A stretch of 64,000 bases of DNA. It comes from Nocardia sp. MH4 (GTDB lineage Bacteria > Actinomycetota > Actinomycetes > Mycobacteriales > Mycobacteriaceae). This document shows positions 58,130 to 64,000 of this stretch, piece by piece (the first letter of the stretch is position 1; the number at the start of each line of letters is the position of its first letter). The position numbers were made by a program, and so were the translations under genes. The stretch covers positions 22,754 to 86,753 of the forward strand of contig NZ_LPNR01000115.1 of NCBI RefSeq assembly GCF_019266065.1, written 5' to 3'. Below the pieces are notes generated by a model that worked only from the letters and a program-made list of their open reading frames with translations, was not told where the DNA came from and made no database searches.

Positions 58130-58198
58130 CATCTATCAGCCTGGCACAATGAGAGCGCGGATTCTTGGCCGTTCACGTCAACGAAATCGGGTCTTTTG

Positions 58199-59422
58199 GT
58201 GTCTGGAGAACAAATCAGCGAACAGGTGCGCGGCTGGTTCGCCGAGTTCGTGTTCGATCTGCTGCGCACGCAGACCATGGATCGGATCGTCGCCCGGCTC
58301 GACGCGGCCGTGCTGGCCGCCTCACCCGAACTCGACGACCCCGATCTGCGCCGCGACCTGGCCGCCAGCACCCGCGCGCACGCCCGGGTCGTGCTCAGCG
58401 GCCTCGCCACCGACAGCGACGACCTCATCCTGCCCGAGGAAGCGCACGTCCTGGCCAGGACGATCGCCCGCCGCGGTCTCGACATCCGGGTGCTGCTGCG
58501 CGCGTATCAGGCCGGCCTGGCCGAGACCCTCGCGGTGATGACCGAGACCGTCGACGAGGGACAGGTGCCGCCGGATCTGGAACGCACGGTCCTGCTGCGC
58601 CTGTTCGAGCGGTCGACCACCTGGATGGGGCTGTCGATCGAGCAGCTCACCGGCACCTTCATGGCCGAGCGTGAACGGGTACTGCGCGATGCCCTCAATA
58701 CCCGCACCGAACTGGTGCGCGCGCTGCTGGCGGGCACCGCGGTCGACGTCGACCAGGCCTCGATCGGCCTCGGGTACCGGCTCTCGCAACGTCATCTGGC
58801 GTTTCTGCTCTGGATCGGCGACGCGGGCGGCGAGGAACCCGGCGGCCTGCTCGACCGCACCGCGAGCAGGATCGCCGCCACGCTGGGCGCCACCGGCCTG
58901 CTCACCGTCGCGGCCAGCGCCAGCGGGCTGTGGGCCTGGGCGGCGGTCGAGGACGACGCCGAGATCGCCGACCGGATCGCGCGCTGCGAGGTGCCCGCGC
59001 CGGTACGGGTGGCGTTCGGGATGCCGGGCGCGCACGTCGACGGTTTCGCGGCCAGTCATCGGGAGGCCGTCGCGGCACGGCGGGTCGCCGAGCACGGCAC
59101 GGGCGCGGTCACCAGTTACCGCGAGGTCGAGATCGCCTATCTGGCCGGGATCGACACGGCCGCGATGCGCGGGCTGATCGCGCGCGAACTGCGCGGGCTC
59201 ACCGGCGCCGACCCGGTCGCGACGCGGCTACGCGCGACTCTGCACGCCTATCTGCGCGCACAGCGCAGCCCGGAGGAAGCCGCGCGCGCGTTGGGCGTGC
59301 ACAAGAACACGGTGCGCTACCGGATCGCCCGGGTGGAGGAGATTCTCGGACACCCGGTGTCCGAGCGCGCGCTCGCGCTGGAGGTGGCGCTGGACTGCGT
59401 CGCCGCCTACGGGGTCTCCTGA
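58199..59422 (+). CDS. PucR-type helix-turn-helix regulator (CdaR/GGDEF-like)
   Basis: Protein of 407 residues. The N-terminal helical region (about residues 1-150) leads to a GGDEF-related sensor segment with RELAFLLWIGD-like sequence, and the C-terminal HTH_30 domain carries LHAYLRAQRSPEEAARALGV and HKNTVRYRIARVEEILGHPV. GTG 58199 is the chosen start; TTG 58196 directly precedes it. It is divergent from the ALDH-SDR operon, its probable target, as PucR/CdaR-type proteins commonly activate neighbouring catabolic genes. Confidence 0.9.
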   Translation: MSGEQISEQVRGWFAEFVFDLLRTQTMDRIVARLDAAVLAASPELDDPDLRRDLAASTRAHARVVLSGLATDSDDLILPEEAHVLARTIARRGLDIRVLLRAYQAGLAETLAVMTETVDEGQVPPDLERTVLLRLFERSTTWMGLSIEQLTGTFMAERERVLRDALNTRTELVRALLAGTAVDVDQASIGLGYRLSQRHLAFLLWIGDAGGEEPGGLLDRTASRIAATLGATGLLTVAASASGLWAWAAVEDDAEIADRIARCEVPAPVRVAFGMPGAHVDGFAASHREAVAARRVAEHGTGAVTSYREVEIAYLAGIDTAAMRGLIARELRGLTGADPVATRLRATLHAYLRAQRSPEEAARALGVHKNTVRYRIARVEEILGHPVSERALALEVALDCVAAYGVS

Positions 59423-59679
59423 ACCGCGCCGTCCCTGGCCGCGATCCGGCGCAGCGGCGGTTCGGTGGGCGGCGGGACCCGGCGATCGGGTAGCTCGGCC
59501 AGCAGCGTCGTGGTGGCCGCGGCGATGGCCGCGACGGCCTTGTCGACCGCGGGTTTGGTGGTGCTGCTCAGCCCGGAGATGCCGCCGACTTTGCGCACGT
59601 ATTGCAAGGCGGCAGCGTAGATCTCCTGCTCGGTGGCGGCAGGCTCCAGACCACGCAAGACGGTGATATTTCTACACAT
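59407..59679 (-). CDS. DUF2277 family protein
   Basis: Protein of 90 residues with the family's N-terminal signature MCRNITVLRGLEPAATEQEI followed by YAAALQYVRKVGGISGLSST. The C-terminal 35 residues are Pro/Arg-rich. Function is unknown; members are small soluble proteins with a conserved N-terminal MCRNI. It overlaps the 3' end of the PucR gene by 16 bases in convergent orientation. ATG 59679 is unambiguous because the family starts there. Confidence 0.92.
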   Translation of the reverse strand: MCRNITVLRGLEPAATEQEIYAAALQYVRKVGGISGLSSTTKPAVDKAVAAIAAATTTLLAELPDRRVPPPTEPPLRRIAARDGAVQETP

Positions 59680-59776
59680 GTCAGAACCATAGACCTGTGT
59701 GGCAGGTCACGGCAGGCCAAGAAAGGAGATTCGCTCCTAGGCCCAGGACGGCACCTGCCGCACTAGACTCGGCCCC

Positions 59777-60625
59777 ATGCCTGCCAGGGGAGTACCAGCG
59801 CTGACCACCTTTCCCTACCCGGAACTGGACGGCCGCGAGGAAGACCACTGGTCCGGAGCCGGTGTGAGCGACGATGAACTTCGCGCGCTGGCGCTGGGCG
59901 CCTTCTACTCCACCCGCTGGGACGCCTTCCACGACGCGATGCTGCTCGGCCCCGAGCGCGAGCACCCGCTCGGCGATCGCCGCGAACTCGCCATCGACAC
60001 CCTCACCGGCGCGTGGGGCATCACCGACGGCACCGAGGCGCGCGCGTCGATGGAACAGCTCCTCGATGGCATGCACGCTCCGCTCTACGCGCTGGTGCAT
60101 CCGCTGGTGATGGCCTCGATCAACGCCAGCGAACGCGACCGCTTCGGTGAGCGGGCCGATCGCCATCGCGCCTTCCTACGCCAGGTCGGCTCGTTCCGCG
60201 GCATGGACAACCCCGAGGCGCTGGTCCGCGACTACGACATCTGGGCCCAGGCCATCAAGATCGGTTTCACCGACCACCTGGCCCGCCCGCTGCCCAACGA
60301 CATCTCCGCCTGGGACCTGGCCCGCGTCGTCGCGGTCGCCCGGATGGCGTTCACCGCCGGCTACATCGATGCCGATGTCGCGTGGGAGTACTGCATGCGC
60401 GCCCTCGCGCCCGCCCAGCGCCGCTACCGCAACTGGCGCCAGTTCGGCGACGCCTACCTGGCCGGCTGGACTTACTGGCAGGCCACCGAGGACCTCGCCG
60501 AGCTCAAGAACGGCGGCGTCGACCGCCGGATGGAATTGCTACGGCTGTGGACCCGCCCGACCAGCCCGTGGCGCCGGATCGAGTTGAACGAGCCCGAACA
60601 GAAAACCGACACCGACGAGGGCTGA
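59777..60625 (+). CDS. DUF1266 protein
   Basis: Protein of 282 residues, soluble. The DUF1266 core is seen at AWDLARVVAVARMAFTAGYI, DADVAWEYCMRALAPAQRRY and GDAYLAGWTYWQ. Function unknown; the family is often found near contact-dependent or secretion loci in other bacteria, but nothing of that sort is next to it here. ATG 59777 lies 7 bases after TAGACT (59764-59769), so it is probably leaderless. The N-terminal 100 residues are less conserved. Confidence 0.85.
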   Translation: MPARGVPALTTFPYPELDGREEDHWSGAGVSDDELRALALGAFYSTRWDAFHDAMLLGPEREHPLGDRRELAIDTLTGAWGITDGTEARASMEQLLDGMHAPLYALVHPLVMASINASERDRFGERADRHRAFLRQVGSFRGMDNPEALVRDYDIWAQAIKIGFTDHLARPLPNDISAWDLARVVAVARMAFTAGYIDADVAWEYCMRALAPAQRRYRNWRQFGDAYLAGWTYWQATEDLAELKNGGVDRRMELLRLWTRPTSPWRRIELNEPEQKTDTDEG

Positions 60626-60665
60626 GGTTCTCGCAACGTCGGCGCGTTCGCGCCCCTGAGGTCCC

Positions 60666-60690
60666 GCCCCGCCTCGCGGTCGGGCGGGGC
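60666..60690. terminator. GC-rich hairpin between convergent genes
   Basis: 8-bp perfect stem GCCCCGCC/GGCGGGGC (60666-60673 with 60683-60690) and a 9-nt loop between the DUF1266 gene (+) and the gene at 60705 (-). Probably a bidirectional terminator. Confidence 0.6.
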
Positions 60691-60704
60691 AGGGCGGTCC
60701 CCGG

Positions 60705-61640
60705 TTACAGACTGCGCAGGATCCCGCGCCCGTAGCGCTGGAACTGGGTGTCGTCGACCATGCCGAGCGAATGCCGCTCGACCAGGAGTTCCCACTCCGC
60801 GTAGAGCTGGGAGACGCCCGGGTCGGCGGGCCCGGCCGCGCCGTCGGCGGCCTGCCTGCGCACGGCGAAGTTGACCGCGCAGGTCACCCGTTCGGTGTCG
60901 GCCCGGTCGGCGCCGGCGAAATGCAGCGTCCGGTTGCCGTCGCTGACGTCCATGCCCGAGCCGCCGTGCCTGGTGTCGATCTCGCCGGGCGCCGAGCGCG
61001 CGCCGTCGACGGTGCGGGCACCGAGGATCGCGGCCACGGCCAACTCGTGGGCGTAGCGTTCGCCGCTGCCGATGGAGATGAACAGCAGCCGGGTGGTGGT
61101 CGCCGCGAGCAGACCGGTGCCGTTGCCCGCGGGCGGCGCGGCGACGGCGATCGCGGTCTCGAGCACGTACTCGTCGGGGGTGACGTAGCGGTGCAGCGCG
61201 TTGATCGCCGAGCGGGCCTCCTTGCGCGGCGCCATCCGGCGCACCGCGCGCTCGACATCGGCCCTGACCGGCCCCGACTTGCCCCATTCCGGGGCGGGCG
61301 GGGTGAGGTCCGGCGCGGCGACGTCGATGCGCTGGGTGGCCATGATCTGGTCGTTGATCCGGTCGACGATGCCGAGCGCGGCGGGCACGTCGTGTTCGGC
61401 GATGAGGACCGGTAGCGGCGTGCGGTCGGCGGGCACGCCGGTGAGCACCGGGGTGGGGTAGCGCAGGTAGATCTCGATCACCACCGCGTCGTCGGCGCGC
61501 CGGTTCAGCCGCACCTTGAGCAGGTCGGCGATGGGAACATCGAGAACCCGTTCGCCATCGGTACCCGGCCGCAGAACGGTGAGACGTCCACTGCCGTGGC
61601 GCAGAATCGCTGTGGGTGTTCGTAGCTCGACGATGTCCAT
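60705..61640 (-). CDS. Uncharacterised protein with C-terminal SHOCT-like segment
   Basis: Protein of 311 residues, soluble. The N-terminal ILRHGSGRLTVLRPGTDGER and DLLKVRLNRRADDAVVIEIY resemble a PH-like (DUF4429-type) small beta domain, repeated at LLAATTTRLLFISIGSGERY. The end, EWELLVERHSLGMVDDTQFQ, is similar to SHOCT motifs (a short helix pair at protein C-termini). No transmembrane helices or catalytic motif are visible. ATG 61640 is the start; the frame is open far upstream through ftsH in antisense, which is not coding. Divergent from ftsH. Confidence 0.7.
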   Translation of the reverse strand: MDIVELRTPTAILRHGSGRLTVLRPGTDGERVLDVPIADLLKVRLNRRADDAVVIEIYLRYPTPVLTGVPADRTPLPVLIAEHDVPAALGIVDRINDQIMATQRIDVAAPDLTPPAPEWGKSGPVRADVERAVRRMAPRKEARSAINALHRYVTPDEYVLETAIAVAAPPAGNGTGLLAATTTRLLFISIGSGERYAHELAVAAILGARTVDGARSAPGEIDTRHGGSGMDVSDGNRTLHFAGADRADTERVTCAVNFAVRRQAADGAAGPADPGVSQLYAEWELLVERHSLGMVDDTQFQRYGRGILRSL

Positions 61641-61824
61641 ACCCCCTGCGCTGTAGTTGTGTCGTCGCCCACGATAAGGCGGGCATGACATGATTGTGGC
61701 CACTTGCAACAACGCGTTCGGAGCTTTCGGGAACCGTTCCCCAGCTCTGAACGTTGACCAGTGCAACTGCACCAGCAGCCGAACTGCGCGATGTATCGAA
61801 CTAGACCGTACGCGGTAACGTGGC

Positions 61825-61920
61825 ATGTCCGCATCCGAAACCCGCCGATCTCGACGCTTCGCTAGGCACACCCGGAGAAATAACCGGAAAGGACTGGGCC
61901 GTCCGGCCGACGCTCTATGA
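61825..61920 (+). CDS. Possible leader ORF of ftsH, 31 residues, Arg-rich
   Basis: Short ORF MSASETRRSRRFARHTRRNN... ending at a TGA (61918-61920) that overlaps the ftsH ATG as ATGA. It has 11 Arg/Lys among 31 residues and no match known to me. A TAACGT box lies 3 bases before its ATG, and ftsH itself has no good ribosome site, so coupling through this ORF is plausible. It may also be chance, since high-GC DNA has long open frames. Confidence 0.35.
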   Translation: MSASETRRSRRFARHTRRNNRKGLGRPADAL

Positions 61921-64000
61921 ACCGCAAGACAGTGTTTCGCACTTTGGCGATCATCTCGGGCATCATGCTGATGATCTGGCTGTTCAGCTTCCTCAGCGAT
62001 GACACGCGCGGCTGGGAGAGCGTCGACACTTCCGTGGCGCTCAGCCAGCTGAACGACAAAGCCAACGTCAAGAACGTCCAGATCGATGACAAGGAGCAGC
62101 AGCTCCGCATCGAACTGAACAATGGCAACGAGGCGACGAACAACAACACCAAGATCGTCGCCAAGTACCCGGGCGGCGGTGAGACGTCGGCGCAGATCTT
62201 CGACGCGGTGCAGAAGTCCGGCGCGAAGTACGACACGGTGGTCAAGCAGGAGAGCTGGCTGTCCCAGCTGCTGCTGTTCATCGTGCCGATGGTGCTGCTG
62301 GTCGGCCTCTTCATCTTCGTGATGTCGCGCATGCAGGGCGGTGGTCGCGGCGGCATGATGGGCTTCGGCAAGTCCAAGGCCAAACAGCTGTCCAAGGACA
62401 TGCCCAAGACCACGTTCGCCGATGTCGCCGGCGCCGACGAGGCCGTCGAAGAGCTGTACGAGATCAAGGATTTCCTGCAGAATCCGGCCCGCTACCAGGC
62501 CCTGGGCGCGAAGATCCCGAAGGGCGTGCTGCTCTACGGTCCCCCCGGAACCGGTAAGACGCTGCTCGCGCGCGCCGTCGCCGGAGAGGCGGGCGTCCCG
62601 TTCTTCACCATCTCCGGCTCGGACTTCGTCGAGATGTTCGTCGGTGTCGGTGCCTCGCGCGTGCGCGACCTGTTCGAGCAGGCCAAGCAGAACAGCCCCT
62701 GCATCATCTTCGTCGACGAGATCGACGCGGTCGGCCGCCAGCGCGGCGCCGGCCTCGGCGGTGGCCACGACGAACGTGAGCAGACCCTCAACCAGCTGCT
62801 CGTCGAGATGGACGGCTTCGGTGACCGCACCGGCATCATCCTGATCGCGGCGACCAACCGCCCCGACATCCTCGATCCCGCGCTGCTGCGGCCCGGCCGC
62901 TTCGACCGGCAGATCCCGGTCGGCAACCCCGACCTGGCCGGTCGTCGCGCGATCCTGCGGGTGCACTCGCAGGGCAAGCCGATCTCGCCCGACGCCGACC
63001 TCGAGGGTCTGGCCAAGCGCACCGTCGGCATGTCCGGCGCCGATCTGGCCAACGTCATCAACGAGGCCGCGCTGCTCACCGCGCGTGAGCACGGCTCGGT
63101 CATCACCGGTGAATCGCTGGAGGAGTCGGTCGACCGGGTCATCGGTGGTCCGCGCCGCAAGAGCCGGATCATCAGCGAGCACGAGAAGAAGATCACCGCC
63201 TACCACGAGGGCGGCCACACCCTGGCGGCCTGGGCGATGCCCGACATCGAGCCGGTCTACAAGGTCACCATTCTGGCGCGCGGCCGCACCGGCGGCCACG
63301 CCATGACGGTGCCCGAGGACGACAAGGGCCTGATGACCCGCTCGGAGATGATCGCCCGGCTGGTGTTCGCGATGGGTGGCCGCGCGGCCGAGGAACTGGT
63401 GTTCCACGAGCCGACGACCGGCGCGTCCTCCGACATCGACCAGGCGACCAAGATCGCGCGCGGCATGGTCACCGAGTACGGCATGAGCGCGCGTCTCGGC
63501 GCGGTCCGCTACGGCCAGGAGCAGGGCGACCCGTTCCTGGGCCGCTCGATGGGCGTCGCGTCGGACTACTCGCACGAGGTGGCCCGCGAGATCGACGAGG
63601 AGGTGCGCAACCTGATCGAGGCCGCGCACACCGAGGCCTGGTCCATCCTGAGCGAGTACCGCGAGCAGCTCGACGCCTTGGCGACCGCGCTGCTCGAGCG
63701 CGAGACCCTGCACCGCAAGGATCTCGAAGAGGTGCTGGCCGGGGTCGAGAAGCGGCCGCGGATCACCGCGTTCAACGATTTCGGTGACCGTCTTCCGTCC
63801 GACAAGCCTCCGGTGAAGACCCCGGGCGAGCTGGCCGCCGAGCGCGGCGAGCCGTGGCCGCCGGTGCAGCCCGCGCCGGTGCCCGCCGGTGCTCCGCTGG
63901 AACCCGCCAACGGTTATCCGGCGCAGCCGCCGCAGTACGGCCAACCCGCCCCGCCCGCCAGCGGCTACCCGCTGCCGTCCGCGCCGACCCAGGCGATCCC
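61917..64000 (+). CDS. ftsH: ATP-dependent membrane zinc protease FtsH (incomplete at the window edge)
   Basis: The first 694 codons are present; the gene runs off the right edge. Two N-terminal transmembrane helices (TLAIISGIMLMIWLFSF and LLLFIVPMVLLVGLFIFV) flank a periplasmic domain. The AAA domain follows with Walker A GPPGTGKTLLARAVAG, Walker B IIFVDEID, the pore/SRH region NRPDILDPALLRPGRFDRQI and the protease site TAYHEGGHTLAAW (HEGGH). The C-terminal tail is Pro/Gln-rich as in mycobacteria. It degrades misfolded membrane proteins and regulators. ATG 61917 matches the family N-terminus MNRKTVFRT. Confidence 0.97.
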   Translation, partial: MNRKTVFRTLAIISGIMLMIWLFSFLSDDTRGWESVDTSVALSQLNDKANVKNVQIDDKEQQLRIELNNGNEATNNNTKIVAKYPGGGETSAQIFDAVQKSGAKYDTVVKQESWLSQLLLFIVPMVLLVGLFIFVMSRMQGGGRGGMMGFGKSKAKQLSKDMPKTTFADVAGADEAVEELYEIKDFLQNPARYQALGAKIPKGVLLYGPPGTGKTLLARAVAGEAGVPFFTISGSDFVEMFVGVGASRVRDLFEQAKQNSPCIIFVDEIDAVGRQRGAGLGGGHDEREQTLNQLLVEMDGFGDRTGIILIAATNRPDILDPALLRPGRFDRQIPVGNPDLAGRRAILRVHSQGKPISPDADLEGLAKRTVGMSGADLANVINEAALLTAREHGSVITGESLEESVDRVIGGPRRKSRIISEHEKKITAYHEGGHTLAAWAMPDIEPVYKVTILARGRTGGHAMTVPEDDKGLMTRSEMIARLVFAMGGRAAEELVFHEPTTGASSDIDQATKIARGMVTEYGMSARLGAVRYGQEQGDPFLGRSMGVASDYSHEVAREIDEEVRNLIEAAHTEAWSILSEYREQLDALATALLERETLHRKDLEEVLAGVEKRPRITAFNDFGDRLPSDKPPVKTPGELAAERGEPWPPVQPAPVPAGAPLEPANGYPAQPPQYGQPAPPASGYPLPSAPTQAI

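Noticed and set aside
60705..63944. Long minus-strand extension of the 60705 gene across ftsH
   Set aside because: It is antisense to ftsH; the true product starts at ATG 61640.

Overview
This is a 64 kb piece of a high-GC actinobacterial chromosome, most likely Nocardia or a close relative in Mycobacteriales. The gene order tad pilus genes, DEAD-box helicase with DUF1998, cspA, topA, holB, and later ppa, dacB, zinc metalloprotease, tilS, hpt, ftsH follows the Mycobacterium tuberculosis Rv3659c-Rv3610c order as I remember it. A SAM-IV riboswitch and many leaderless genes (TAnnnT box 6-8 nt before the start codon) also fit this group. Genus-level placement is inference; no rRNA or other marker is present.

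Layout. 402-2043: tail of a tad/Flp pilus locus (TadC-like, DUF4244 pilin-like, TadE-like, TadG-like). 2044-2340: an AT-rich patch with a 57-residue gene of unfamiliar codon usage. 2343-10125: core block (helicase, cspA, topA, holB, tRNA-Thr(CGU)). 10131-19268: accessory and housekeeping genes, including a PD-(D/E)XK-like protein, an ArsR regulator with its operator and a membrane hydrolase, and a four-gene operon encoding an astacin-type metallopeptidase, a 101-residue beta-rich protein, a 63-residue Ala/Pro/Glu-rich peptide and a DUF1036 protein. 17913-23194: an M1 aminopeptidase translationally coupled to a Pls/PosA-type single-module NRPS with a membrane/left-handed-beta-helix tail. 24044-25560: SAM-IV riboswitch and a cysteine-desulfurase-like PLP enzyme. 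25619-33504: flavin reductase, DUF998/TetR pair with three operator sites, YbaK deacylase, enoyl-CoA hydratase, MarR/MFS drug exporter pair, two-component system.

33512-39755: a coupled pair of exported serine hydrolases, a small secreted peptide, and a SARP/NB-ARC/TPR regulator. 39950-45024: core block (ppa, dacB, DUF2342 metalloprotease, tilS, hpt). 45021-61640: an accessory insertion between hpt and ftsH. It holds a TetR/SDR pair with two operator sites, three tandem paralogous membrane Ser/Thr kinases with DFN in place of DFG, an amidase, a LysR regulator, an ALDH-SDR operon with a divergent PucR-type regulator, and DUF2277 and DUF1266 proteins. The window ends inside ftsH, which is preceded by a 31-codon Arg-rich ORF overlapping its start.

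The strongest candidates for something not yet described are the astacin-peptide-DUF1036 operon and the triplicated DFN kinase array. No insertion sequence, prophage, CRISPR array or rRNA was seen.
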